From: Priestia megaterium
GTDB taxonomy: Bacteria; Bacillota; Bacilli; Bacillales; Bacillaceae_H
DNA length: 64,000 nt
Reading direction: 5' to 3'
Assembly (NCBI RefSeq): GCF_023824195.1
Contig: NZ_CP085444.1
Coordinates: forward strand, 62,505 to 126,504
Below the pieces are notes generated by a model. The model saw only the letters and a list, made by a program, of their open reading frames with translations. It made no database searches and had not been told where the DNA came from. Below, piece by piece: positions 42,862 to 52,187 of this stretch. The stretch's first letter is position 1. Every line of letters begins with the position of its first letter. A program made the translations under genes and the position numbers.

Positions 42862-43776
42862 ATGAGTACAAATGTTTTAACAAATACTTTCTTAACAGAG
42901 TTATTAGAAAAAGGGCATTTAATTTCTACAGGGGTAAAAGGAGTATACGGTAAAGGAAAAGAGATGAACCTTCTCCTAAAAAATATAGAGGATTTTATAT
43001 CTGGGTATGGACGGACAGAGGATACTGAAATCATGATGTTCCCACCAATTATGAATCAGGAAGATATTCAAAAAGCAGAATACCTTAAGTCTTTTCCTCA
43101 CCTTTTAGGCAATGTACAATCCTTTCAAGGTAATGAGAATGACCACAAACAAATGATTACTACACTTGATAAGGGGAAGGATTGGAGTAAGCATTTTTCT
43201 AACAGTGGGGTAGTGATGACGCCTGCGGCTTGTTATCCCGTATATTCTCAATTAGCAAAAACAAAGGTTCCTTTAGGTGGAAGAACAATAGAAGTAGCCT
43301 CTTTTTGCTACCGTCATGAACCGTCTAATGAACCTACAAGAATGCAATCCTTTAGAATGTTAGAGTTTATTAAAGTAGGATCTAGCGATGAAGTGAAAGT
43401 TTGGCGTAAGGAATGGCTAGAAAAGGCACAAGCACTATTAGATCTCTTACAAGTCAACTATGAAGTTGTGATTGCTAATGATCCTTTTTTTGGCAGTGGA
43501 GGAAGGCTACTTAAGATTAATCAAAATCATCTGGAATTAAAATATGAAATCACTATTCCAATAAATGATGAGGAAGCGCCTACTGCAGTAATATCTTCTA
43601 ACTATCATCAAGACCATTTTGCTAAAAAACATCAGATTTTAACTGAGACTGAAGATATGGCTCATACTTCATGTATAGGTTTTGGAATTGAAAGGCTAGG
43701 TTTAGCACTATTAAAACATCATGGTTTAGATACGAAAGAATGGCCAGCTAATTTGAAAACGTTACTAAATTTATAA
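42862..43776 (+). CDS. Class II aaRS-like amino acid:[carrier protein] ligase
   Basis: 304 aa, matching the catalytic core of atypical seryl-tRNA synthetases without a tRNA-binding arm. Motif 2 appears as SFCYRHEPSNEPTRMQSFRM and motif 3 as CIGFGIERLGLAL. Candidate Zn ligands are Cys124, Glu168 and Cys271, with the same spacing as in the characterised rhizobial enzymes that load Gly or Ala on carrier proteins. It should activate a small amino acid with ATP and charge the adjacent carrier protein. It cannot use tRNA, so it is not the consumer of the tRNA-Cys array. Confidence 0.9.
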   Translation: MSTNVLTNTFLTELLEKGHLISTGVKGVYGKGKEMNLLLKNIEDFISGYGRTEDTEIMMFPPIMNQEDIQKAEYLKSFPHLLGNVQSFQGNENDHKQMITTLDKGKDWSKHFSNSGVVMTPAACYPVYSQLAKTKVPLGGRTIEVASFCYRHEPSNEPTRMQSFRMLEFIKVGSSDEVKVWRKEWLEKAQALLDLLQVNYEVVIANDPFFGSGGRLLKINQNHLELKYEITIPINDEEAPTAVISSNYHQDHFAKKHQILTETEDMAHTSCIGFGIERLGLALLKHHGLDTKEWPANLKTLLNL

Positions 43777-43793
43777 GTGAGGAGGTACTTGAT

Positions 43794-44765
43794 ATGAATA
43801 AATATATGTTAATCGGTACCGTTGCTCTCATATCATCTGCTTTACTTACTTCTATTAATCAAGTGCTTTACGCAAAATGGGTTCAGAATATGAACCCATT
43901 TGTATATAGTTTTTTGAGTTTTTCCTTAACTTTATTATTTTTCTTGATTATCACTTGTATAGTATCTCTTAAAAACAAACAAAATAAGGATAAGACTAAA
44001 GAGAATAAGAAAAATGAGATAAGTTATATATTAATTCTTAATACTATTACCGCAATAATTTTTATATGTTTTTACTATGCTAATAAATTTATAGAGCCAG
44101 CCATTGTAAGTTCTATAGAGATTGGTATAGGTCCCATAATTGCTCTTAGTATAGGATTACTATTAAAAAATATAAAATTATTGAAAGTAGATGTGGCAGT
44201 ATGTATAGGTATTTTATTAGGAACCTGCATATTAGTGTGGGCATCCATAACAGGAGCATCAGGAGTAAATGTACAAATAACTAATACTTTAAACGGTTTA
44301 ATAACTTCTTTTATTGCTGGAATTGGTATGGTCCTAGCTACACTCTACTCAAAAAAACTTAGCGAATTGGGGTGGACGACATTTAAAATTTTAGCTCATC
44401 GCTTTTATATGCTTGTTCCACTATCATTCATCCTCGTTTTAAATCAAAACTTTGATGATATTATTCAAGTATTTTTAAATAATTGGTTATTAATTACCAT
44501 ATTTACTTTTTTAGGGCTTGTTATTCCTTTATATCTCATTCAAGTAGGGATAAAACATTGCAACCCTTTATTTGTTGCAGTAACAATGTCCTGTGGACCT
44601 GTTTTTACTTTCTTATTTCAATTGATTGACCCGCGAGTGGAGTGGTCTTGGACATCATTGTCTGGAATCGTAATCATATGTTTATTTGTAGTACTAAAAG
44701 TTTTATATCAAAAGCAAGGGTTAAAAGTAGAGAGTGTGGAAGGAGAAACAATAAAACATGCATAA
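43794..44765 (+). CDS. EamA/DMT transporter of the island
   Basis: 323 aa, ten helices in two repeats, with a longer lysine-rich cytoplasmic loop after helix 2 (NKQNKDKTKENKKN). It overlaps the ATP-grasp gene by 8 bp, so it belongs to the biosynthetic operon. The likely role is export of the product or of its precursor. Substrate unknown. Confidence 0.85.
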   Translation: MNKYMLIGTVALISSALLTSINQVLYAKWVQNMNPFVYSFLSFSLTLLFFLIITCIVSLKNKQNKDKTKENKKNEISYILILNTITAIIFICFYYANKFIEPAIVSSIEIGIGPIIALSIGLLLKNIKLLKVDVAVCIGILLGTCILVWASITGASGVNVQITNTLNGLITSFIAGIGMVLATLYSKKLSELGWTTFKILAHRFYMLVPLSFILVLNQNFDDIIQVFLNNWLLITIFTFLGLVIPLYLIQVGIKHCNPLFVAVTMSCGPVFTFLFQLIDPRVEWSWTSLSGIVIICLFVVLKVLYQKQGLKVESVEGETIKHA

Positions 44766-46035
44766 AGATCAATTTTGTGTCATTGTAGATGCTTATTCAA
44801 CAGGTAATCAGTTATATAACCATTTTAATCAGTATGGCTATACTGTAATACACGTACAAAGTTCCAAAGAAATATCTCCAATATTTGAACCTTCATTTAG
44901 AAGAAAAGATTTTACTATCAATATTATTCATAATGGTAATTTAAAGGAAACTGTAGCAATTATTAGAAAATATGAACCTAGTTTTATTGTACCTGGGGCA
45001 GAAACTGGTGTAGAACTAGCTAATGAGATAGCTAAAGAATTAAATCTTAAACGTAATGATGATGATAAAGTACATGCTCGACGAAATAAATATTTAATGA
45101 ATGAGATCATTAGAGAGAAAGGATTACCTACTGTAGAACAAATTAAAACAGGAGACTTAATCAAAGCAAAAGAGTGGGCAGTAAGACTAAATAAATGGCC
45201 ATTAGTAGTAAAGCCCCTACATAGTGCTGCTTCAGATGGTGTTAATTTTTGCCACAACAAGGAAGGTTTAGATCATGCATTCAATGAATTAGTGAATAAA
45301 AGAAATTCCTTAGGAATCCTTAATGATGAAATCCTTGTTCAACGCTATTTAGACGGGCAGCACTATGTAGTGAATGCAATTACTTACGAAGGAAAGCATT
45401 TTATTACTGATATTTGGACTCAAGAATTTCATAAAGGAGCAGGTGTAACAGTTATTTACGATAGCATTAGTTTGGTTCCTTATAATGATGTTAAACATGC
45501 AGAAATCGTAAGGTATGTAAAATCGACTATCGATGCTTTAGGAGTCAAATATGGGCCTACTCATACTGAATTAAGACTAACTGAAGAGGGCCCTCGTTTA
45601 ATAGAAGTTAATTGTAGAACAATGGGACTTTCCTTAAAAGAGGAGATAATCTCTGAAGCTTTATCTTATAGTTATAGCTCCCTTACCGCAGATTGCTATG
45701 CTAATCCCGAAAAAATAGTCAATTTAGTGTCAAAGAACAAAATGTACAAGATTAACAACTATATATCTTTAGTTTTTCTTATTACAAGTCAAGAAGGGAT
45801 TATTGATGATATTCCTGGGCTTAAATTTTTAGAGTCACTGCCCTCCTTTGGAGATGTTCAACTAAATGTAAAAAAAGACGATGAATTAAAGAAAACTATA
45901 AATGTAGAAACTCACCCTGGTTTTATCCTTTTTACTAGTGACTCTCCAACTCAAATTGAGTCGGACTATAGAAAGTTACGAGATTTAGAAAATAAAAACT
46001 TGTTTTTTAAAACAAAGGAGCTAGTTCTAAATTAA
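44758..46035 (+). CDS. ATP-grasp carboxylate-amine ligase (BacD-like)
   Basis: 425 aa with the ATP-grasp core: KWPLVVKPLHSAASDGVNFC (ATP-binding lysine), DEILVQRYLDGQHYVVNAIT, HTELRLTEEGPRLIEVNCR (metal-binding Glu/Asn). The layout resembles L-amino acid ligases such as bacilysin BacD. It probably forms a peptide or amide bond between an amino acid and another amino acid, ending the pathway. Translationally coupled with the exporter. Donor and acceptor are unknown. Confidence 0.88.
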   Translation: MHKDQFCVIVDAYSTGNQLYNHFNQYGYTVIHVQSSKEISPIFEPSFRRKDFTINIIHNGNLKETVAIIRKYEPSFIVPGAETGVELANEIAKELNLKRNDDDKVHARRNKYLMNEIIREKGLPTVEQIKTGDLIKAKEWAVRLNKWPLVVKPLHSAASDGVNFCHNKEGLDHAFNELVNKRNSLGILNDEILVQRYLDGQHYVVNAITYEGKHFITDIWTQEFHKGAGVTVIYDSISLVPYNDVKHAEIVRYVKSTIDALGVKYGPTHTELRLTEEGPRLIEVNCRTMGLSLKEEIISEALSYSYSSLTADCYANPEKIVNLVSKNKMYKINNYISLVFLITSQEGIIDDIPGLKFLESLPSFGDVQLNVKKDDELKKTINVETHPGFILFTSDSPTQIESDYRKLRDLENKNLFFKTKELVLN

Positions 46036-46094
46036 AATGTTAAGAAGCATTCTAAAAGTTGTAATACTATTTAGTTAAAGAAGAGGGTTAAAAA

Positions 46095-46841
46095 ATGCAT
46101 AATTATTTTGAATGTCACAACTATAATCCTAATTCAACTATCTCTTTATTTTGTTTTCCCCATGCTGGAGGTGGGGCGGATATCTATTACGATTGGTCAA
46201 ATTTTATAAGACCTGAAATAAATATCTACATCCTCAACTTGCCTGGAAGAGGGAAAAAATATTTAGAAAAGCCTTTTGAAGAATTTAACGTATTATTAGA
46301 TAATCTGCTTATAGACATAGAAGATTTGCTTGATAAACCTTTTATTATTTTTGGTCATAGTATGGGTGCGCTTATAGGTTTTGAACTAAGCAGACGTATA
46401 TTTGAAATGTATAATAAGAAACCTGAACATTTGTATGTTTCTAGCTATCCATCACCCGAAATTATCAATAATAATTTAGTAGAAAATAATATTTCTGATG
46501 ATGAATTAATCACCAAGTTAAAGGAGCTAAATGGTACCCCAAAAGAAATATTTCAACATAAAAGATTTTTAAAACTACTATTACCAGTTATAAGAGCTGA
46601 TTTTAAACTATTAAACTCGTATAGTTATAAAGAGCTAGCTCCTCTTTCTTGTCCTATTACTAGTATTATAGGTAGCCATGACAACATAAGTGTTGAGTTA
46701 GCAAAGGAGTGGTATAAACACTCGGTAGCAGTATTCTCTTTGCAAATATTTAGAGGGGATCATTTTTACCTTAACAATTTCGAGGCAAAGAAAAAGATTG
46801 GGAAATTAATCGAAAAGGATTTTATGAAAATTAATAATTGA
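46095..46841 (+). CDS. Type II thioesterase (GrsT/SrfAD-like)
   Basis: 248 aa alpha/beta hydrolase. LFCFPHAGGGADIYYDW opens the fold, LNLPGRGKK follows, the catalytic Ser is in IFGHSMGALIGFELSRR near residue 93, Asp in IIGSHDN and His in GDHFYL. In NRPS/PKS systems it clears or releases groups from carrier proteins; here the carrier is the 80-aa protein. Starts 59 nt after the ligase with GAGGG upstream. Confidence 0.9.
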   Translation: MHNYFECHNYNPNSTISLFCFPHAGGGADIYYDWSNFIRPEINIYILNLPGRGKKYLEKPFEEFNVLLDNLLIDIEDLLDKPFIIFGHSMGALIGFELSRRIFEMYNKKPEHLYVSSYPSPEIINNNLVENNISDDELITKLKELNGTPKEIFQHKRFLKLLLPVIRADFKLLNSYSYKELAPLSCPITSIIGSHDNISVELAKEWYKHSVAVFSLQIFRGDHFYLNNFEAKKKIGKLIEKDFMKINN

Positions 46842-46893
46842 TACCATTATCTATTTTTATTAATCGTTATAGCATAATTAAAAGGAGAATATG

Positions 46894-48294
46894 ATGGAAA
46901 ATGAGAATAATATAAAACAATTACATAGGGGATTAGAAGAAAGACATATTACGCTAATGTCTTTAGGTGCGGCGATTGGGGTAGGCTTATTTCTAGGCTC
47001 TGCTTCGGCTATTAAATTAGCTGGACCTGGGATTTTGTTAGCATATTGTTTTAGTGGATTAGTAATGTTTTTTATTATGAGGGCACTTGGGGAGATGGCA
47101 ATTCAAAATCCAGTGGCCGGTTCGTTTAGTAAATATGCTCGTGAATATGTGAGTCCATTTGTTGGTTATTTAACAGGTTGGAATTATTGGTTCTTATGGA
47201 TCCTTACATGTATGGCCGAAATTACAGCAGTAGGCATTTACATGGAATATTGGTTTCCAGATATCCCCCGTTGGATATGGGCCCTCAGCGCTTTAATTAT
47301 TATGACATTAGTAAATTTTATAGCTGTTAAGGCTTATGGAGAGTTAGAGTTTTGGTTTGCATTAATCAAGGTCGTTACTATTATATTAATGATTTTAGTG
47401 GGTGTTGGAATGATTTTAGTAGGTCTTGGGAATGGTGGCATTGCTACTGGTATTCAGAACCTATGGAATCATGGAGGCTTTTTCCCGAACGGGATAGAAG
47501 GAGTATTAATGTCTCTCCAAATGGTAATGTTTGCTTATCTAGGAATTGAAATGATCGGAGTTACGGCTGGAGAAGTAAAAAATCCTCAAAAATCTTTATC
47601 TAAAGCTATAGACGCCGTGTTTTGGAGAATTCTTATTTTCTATGTGGGTGCTTTATTCGTTATTATGTCTATCTATCCTTGGACAGAGATCGGTACAAAA
47701 GGGAGCCCCTTTGTATTGACATTTGATAAAATTGGTATTCCAGGAGCAGCCGGTATTATCAATTTTGTTGTATTAACTGCAGCTTTATCGTCTTGTAATA
47801 GTGGAATTTTTAGTACAGGACGAATGCTATTTAATTTAGCTCAACATGGGGAGGCATCCAATAAATATAAGTACCTTACAAAGAGTGGAGTACCTGGAAA
47901 GGCAGTTTTAGCTTCTGCTTGTATCCTACTAATTGGTGTTCTTTTAAACTATATTGTTCCAGCTAAAGTATTTACTTGGGTAACAAGTATCGCAACTTTT
48001 GGCGCGATTTGGACATGGGCAATTATTTTAATAGCACAAATCAGATATCGCCGAGGTTTAAATGCAGAGCAAGTTAAGTTACTAAAGTACAAGTTGCCTT
48101 TATTTCCTTACACCTCATATATATCTTTAACTTTTTTATTTGTAGTAGTAGTTCTCATGGCTTACTTCCCTGATACAAGAGTTGCTTTAATTGTTGGTCC
48201 AATTTGGTTTGGGTTTTTAATAGTACTTTATTATATAAAAGGATTTCATAAAAAAAATAAAACTAAAGTTGAAATAGATCAACACGTTAGTTAA
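46894..48294 (+). CDS. AapA/CycA-like amino acid permease
   Basis: About 466 aa, 12 helices, AAT type. HRGLEERHITLMSLGAAIGVGLFLGSA is split by the usual helix-1 unwinding, and VMFAYLGIEMIGVTAGEVKNPQ lies in helix 6. Best resemblance is to D-alanine/D-serine/glycine permeases (B. subtilis AapA, E. coli CycA), which also carry D-cycloserine. In the island it may supply Ala/Gly or recapture D-alanine. Two ATGs (46891, 46894); the second has better spacing from AAAGGAG. A terminator follows. Confidence 0.86.
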   Translation: MENENNIKQLHRGLEERHITLMSLGAAIGVGLFLGSASAIKLAGPGILLAYCFSGLVMFFIMRALGEMAIQNPVAGSFSKYAREYVSPFVGYLTGWNYWFLWILTCMAEITAVGIYMEYWFPDIPRWIWALSALIIMTLVNFIAVKAYGELEFWFALIKVVTIILMILVGVGMILVGLGNGGIATGIQNLWNHGGFFPNGIEGVLMSLQMVMFAYLGIEMIGVTAGEVKNPQKSLSKAIDAVFWRILIFYVGALFVIMSIYPWTEIGTKGSPFVLTFDKIGIPGAAGIINFVVLTAALSSCNSGIFSTGRMLFNLAQHGEASNKYKYLTKSGVPGKAVLASACILLIGVLLNYIVPAKVFTWVTSIATFGAIWTWAIILIAQIRYRRGLNAEQVKLLKYKLPLFPYTSYISLTFLFVVVVLMAYFPDTRVALIVGPIWFGFLIVLYYIKGFHKKNKTKVEIDQHVS

Positions 48295-48336
48295 AAATTA
48301 GGGGATACTTTGCTTAAAGTTATCCCCTAATTTTTA
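48294..48336 (+). terminator. Terminator between permease and alanine racemase
   Basis: AAAATTAGGGGATA and TATCCCCTAATTTTT, a near-perfect stem with T-run. Confidence 0.8.
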
Positions 48337-48389
48337 TATTCTAATCGAAAATAAATATCTTATTTATTCTTAACTTAGGAGTGGTAAGT

Positions 48390-49574
48390 ATGGGCATTTT
48401 TTATGGTAGAAATACAGTTATTGAAATAAATTTAGACAATTTTGTGTACAACTTTAATCAATTTAGAAAACATATTCCAAGCGATATAAATATTATGGCC
48501 TCCCTTAAAGCAAATGCATATGGGCATGGAGTTTTACCTCTTGCTAAACAGTTAATCTCTTTAGGAGTTAAGCATCTAGCCGTGGCTTTTATTGATGAAG
48601 GAATTGAACTTAGAGAGGGTGGAATTGAGAATGATGTAGATATCTTAATTTTTGGATATACTCCCCCGGAAGCTGTTGAGGAAGCCATAATGTATAATTT
48701 AAGTATAACTGTCTATAGACCTGAAGACTTGCATCTTATACAGGAAACAGCTCGTAGACTTGACCGCAGAGCGCTAATACATATAAAAATTGATTCAGGT
48801 ATGAGTAGACTTGGCCTACAGTTAGAAGAATTAGATTTATTTTTCAACACATTATTGCACATGAATTTTGTTAAAATAGAGGGGATATTTACACATTTTG
48901 CTTGCGCAGACGAGAAAGATCAGTCTTATACTCAGATGCAGCAAGATATTTTTAAGGAAGCGTTAAATACAGCAATGAAGTTAGGGCTAGAAATCCCTTA
49001 CATTCATTCTTCTAACAGTGCTGCCTCTATAGATATTAATAATACAATAGGGAATATGGTTCGTTTAGGAATTGGCTTATATGGTTTATACCCCTCTAAG
49101 GAAGTTAATCATAATGTAGTTAATTTACGTCCTATTTTAACTTTCAAGTCAAGGATATCTCATATAAAGCAAGGGGAAAAAAATAGAGGAGTAGGGTATG
49201 GTGCTACTTATAAGGCAACAGGAAAAGAGTGGATTGCCACTATTCCTGTCGGATACGCAGATGGGTTAAATAGACAATTATCCAATAAAGGATATGCTTT
49301 AATAAAAGGGAAAAGGGTTCCTATTATTGGACGTATATGTATGGATCAACTTATGTTAGACGTTACAAAAGTTATGCCTGTTCAAATGAATGAGGAAGTT
49401 GTGTTTTATGGAAGTCAAGAAGAAGAGACTATTCATATAGATGAAATTGCTAAATCTCTAAACACTATTAATTACGAAGTTACGTGTATGTTAAGTAGGA
49501 GAATACCACGACTCTTCAGATATAAAGGAAAAGTTACCCATGTAATTAATGAGTTAAGGAGACAAACACTTTAA
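48390..49574 (+). CDS. alr: Alanine racemase
   Basis: 394 aa. PLP lysine in MASLKANAYGHG near residue 38, catalytic tyrosine in RGVGYGATYKA near 267, and GRICMDQLMLDV. Start 48390 has AGGAG 8 nt upstream; the GTG at 48381 does not. It follows its own promoter after a strong terminator. An extra alanine racemase beside a Ddl-type ligase and a D-Ala permease points to a role in self-protection against, or supply of D-alanine for, the island's product. Confidence 0.93.
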   Translation: MGIFYGRNTVIEINLDNFVYNFNQFRKHIPSDINIMASLKANAYGHGVLPLAKQLISLGVKHLAVAFIDEGIELREGGIENDVDILIFGYTPPEAVEEAIMYNLSITVYRPEDLHLIQETARRLDRRALIHIKIDSGMSRLGLQLEELDLFFNTLLHMNFVKIEGIFTHFACADEKDQSYTQMQQDIFKEALNTAMKLGLEIPYIHSSNSAASIDINNTIGNMVRLGIGLYGLYPSKEVNHNVVNLRPILTFKSRISHIKQGEKNRGVGYGATYKATGKEWIATIPVGYADGLNRQLSNKGYALIKGKRVPIIGRICMDQLMLDVTKVMPVQMNEEVVFYGSQEEETIHIDEIAKSLNTINYEVTCMLSRRIPRLFRYKGKVTHVINELRRQTL

Positions 49575-49991
49575 ATATAAAAGGATAGTATTAGCAAAAT
49601 AACTAGAATAAAAAATACGATTTAAAATGTAATGAGGTTGAATATAGGAAAAGCATTTGGCATCAATCCCGATAAGTCATATTACGTAAAATTATTTAAA
49701 ATAAAGTACACTCTAAAAAAGAATCCTTTGTGGTAACAACGAAAAGTTTGGAAAGTTTCCATAACTTCTCTGACTTGTATTCCTGCCAACCTCATTTTAA
49801 ACAAAATCCTTAACCGTATTCCTTTAACGTTCTAGAACAAAATCAAATTCACTATCCGTAAAAGTATGCCTTTTAGTAGTAAGATAAACTACTTATTACT
49901 TATAGATTTAGCATAAAGAGTGAGTTTTTCACCATGAAAAATAGCCCCTTTAGAAGTCTAACTCTAGAGGGGACCTGCTTATAAGGTATAT
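49575..49991. other. Intergenic region at the island's right edge
   Basis: On the minus strand around 49735-49880, broken frames read like FTDSEFDFVLER and RLRILFKMRLAGIQVREVMET, resembling IS3-family OrfA sequences; this could be a transposase relic. A terminator for the HU copy lies at 49935-49972 (CCCCTCTAGA stem plus TATTTTTC on the minus strand). Confidence 0.3.
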
Positions 49992-50265
49992 TTATTTAAC
50001 AGCTGTTTTTAATTCTTTTCTCGGGTTTAAAAGTAGGAACCTTTGAACCTGGAATTATCATTTCCTTACCTGTTTGAAGGTTACGATCTGGACGAGCTGC
50101 ACGTTCACGTACTTCAAATGTTTCGAATTCAATCAATTGAATTTTTTCTTCGTTTGCAAGTGTGTTAGAAATCGTTTCAAACAAAGATTCCACAGCTTTT
50201 TTAGCATCTTGCTTTAATAGTTCTGCCTGTGTTGCAACTGCATCTACTAGTCCAGTTTTATTCAT
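49992..50265 (-). pseudogene. HU-type DNA-binding protein, frameshifted copy
   Basis: The N-terminus is a normal HU ([36 protein letters not shown]). Then IGFGTF has become IEFETF, and the end reads KPEKRIKNSC. Removing one base near 50022 restores KPGKELKTAVK and a stop at 49992, the standard HU ending. So one insertion plus several glycine losses mark decay. Together with the truncated copy at 477-689, both HU genes of the window are damaged; a working HU must be elsewhere. Confidence 0.82.
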
Positions 50266-50271
50266 ATTCAA

Positions 50272-50683
50272 ACACTTGATCCTCTTATGTTTAGATAATA
50301 TGTAGAGGTGCTAACATATCATAGCTTCTACAAGCTTGTCACTTAATAAGGTTAGATAAAGAGAAGAAGAATTCCTGTTTTCTGGGAATATTTGTACTGA
50401 GATTTACTCTGGGGTGAAGTAAAGTTCATTTAAGCTAGATAATGAGTAATTTATTGCAAAATCCTCACCTGTATAATATGAAAAACATGTATATGGATTT
50501 TTAATTTAGTTTACACTAATAAGGTATTCCCCGATCGCCTGAATTGTAACAAGCCTTTGCTCGAGTTGAGCAAAGGCTATTTTTTTGAAGAGTTTCTTTT
50601 AAAGAATGACATTTTGAAAAGGCTTTTGTGTAAGTAAAATTGGCTGTTCTGAAAGGATTTATCCTTTGAGAGCGACTAATTTT
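50272..50683. other. Intergenic region with an orphan terminator
   Basis: AGCCTTTGCTC and GAGCAAAGGCT followed by TTTTTTT (50552-50586) is a strong plus-strand terminator with no gene ahead of it; it could end a small RNA or a read-through transcript. Nothing else recognised. Confidence 0.45.
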
Positions 50684-50908
50684 TTATAACTCTTTAGAGA
50701 GGAAATCATAAGTATGATCTCTATTAGCAGAAACTACCAACCTTGATTTTCCTTCTTGGCATTCATGAACGATTTCGATATCGCCACAATAAGAACAAGT
50801 GAGGTATCCTCTGGATTGCATATGATTGAAGCTAATTATTTCCTCAGGTTTAAAAAGGTCCATTTTTATTCCATAATGAGTACAAGCAACTTTTTTTATG
50901 CTTACCAT
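50684..50908 (-). CDS. Small zinc-ribbon-like protein
   Basis: 74 aa. One knuckle LTCSYCGD and a second pair from Cys9 and Cys49/His48 (VHEC) could bind zinc. AAGGAGG precedes the ATG at good spacing, supporting a real gene. No family recognised; the size suits a small adaptor or regulator. Confidence 0.6.
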   Translation of the reverse strand: MVSIKKVACTHYGIKMDLFKPEEIISFNHMQSRGYLTCSYCGDIEIVHECQEGKSRLVVSANRDHTYDFLSKEL

Positions 50909-51234
50909 AGGATTTTTCCTCCTTCTTATTGTGTATTGGTTAATTTTTAGTATATAAGATGAATATAGATAATTTAACCTTTTTCAGTTAACTTGTCTAA
51001 GTATTTAGGAAATTAAATTGTAAAGGAATTATTGAGTAGAAGAGTTAAAGATAAATTCTACTTGTATACCTTAAGGAACGCATCTCTATCAAAACGAACA
51101 TCCAAATAGAAATAATAAACGTTAGATAAAGTTAAAATAACTTGTTAGATAAATTGTTAATAATTTTTACTTTTAAAATATAGATAATATAAAAAGTAAA
51201 TAATAAATTACTTTATTTAAAAATAGTTTAATTA
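50909..51234. other. AT-rich intergenic region
   Basis: No gene or clear signal; the last 100 bases are almost pure A/T. Confidence 0.4.
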
Positions 51235-51774
51235 TTACTCATTCTGTAGAAAAAGAAACGTTTTAGGCCCTAATAAAGGAAGACCTGCTGTTATGATAAA
51301 ACCATCTATAATTAAAATAACCATTCCTATGTTTAAAGAAAAAGCTTTTGATATAAGTTGTGCTAGTAAATCTGTTCCTCCAGTGCTTGTCTCATATCGA
51401 AGCATAAAACCAATCCCCGTCCCAATACACACTCCTCCAAGGATTACGCTGGGAAAAACAGGAAGTCGAAACTGGTCTTTAATAGGTTCTAGCCACTCAA
51501 TCAATAAAGAAGAAATAACTAACCCATAAAAACTATTATAAAAATAAGTTCTTTCATAAACCCAAGCAAACCAGCATAATGGAAAACCCAAAATAATAAT
51601 CATCACACCTGTAGGAAATTCAAAATAATAGTGAAGGATGAGAGCAATCCCAATTGTTCCTCCATCCAACAAATAATGAGGAACTAAAAATCCATTAATT
51701 CCTATACTTAACAATAAGCTTCCGACTAGAATAACCGGTATTTTCCGAATAATAATAATCACCTTTTTAGTCAA
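51235..51774 (-). CDS. YitT-family membrane protein, membrane part only
   Basis: 179 aa with five to six helices. The YitT/DUF161 signature is present (GINGFLVPHYLLDGGTIGIALI, GGVCIGTGIGFMLRYETSTGGTDL). Usual members have about 280 aa with a C-terminal DUF2179 domain; this ends at FLFLQNE after the membrane part, so it is either a short form or truncated. Function of the family is unknown. Confidence 0.7.
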   Translation of the reverse strand: MTKKVIIIIRKIPVILVGSLLLSIGINGFLVPHYLLDGGTIGIALILHYYFEFPTGVMIIILGFPLCWFAWVYERTYFYNSFYGLVISSLLIEWLEPIKDQFRLPVFPSVILGGVCIGTGIGFMLRYETSTGGTDLLAQLISKAFSLNIGMVILIIDGFIITAGLPLLGPKTFLFLQNE

Positions 51775-51830
51775 TTTATCTCTTACTATATGTATAAGCT
51801 TTAGCTAGCTGTCATGAGTGTTTTTATCGG

Positions 51831-51868
51831 AAAAGCGCTTAGAATAATTTATTCTAAGCGCTTTTTAA
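51831..51868. terminator. Strong palindromic terminator
   Basis: AAAAGCGCTTAGAATA and TATTCTAAGCGCTTTT arms preceded by a degraded dispersed repeat ending TTTTTATCGG. Confidence 0.65.
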
Positions 51869-52187
51869 TTTTATAGATCAGGGAGGTTATAAAAAATACG
51901 GATTCAGAGCCGAAAGCATTCTGACTACACAATATATTTTCATTCTTTATCAGGCAACTTGCCTAAATTGAATACTTTTTTATCATTTGAGCAAACTACT
52001 GCTGTCCCAGTGGTTTTTTCTATTTTTAGGTAGTTTGTTTTTTAAAGGACAAAAAGTCATAGCACTTTAAAAACAGGCATATGATTTATAAAGACCTCAA
52101 CGTGCTTATAAATTGAATTAGTAGATAACCCTTGAATGTATTGATTCAAGGGTTATTTGCTTTTTATATGAATTAAAACGTCGTAAC

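Noticed and set aside
42862..43776. Reading the aaRS-like gene as a second seryl-tRNA synthetase or as the user of the tRNA-Cys array
   Set aside because: It lacks the tRNA-binding arm and has the Zn-ligand spacing of carrier-protein ligases.
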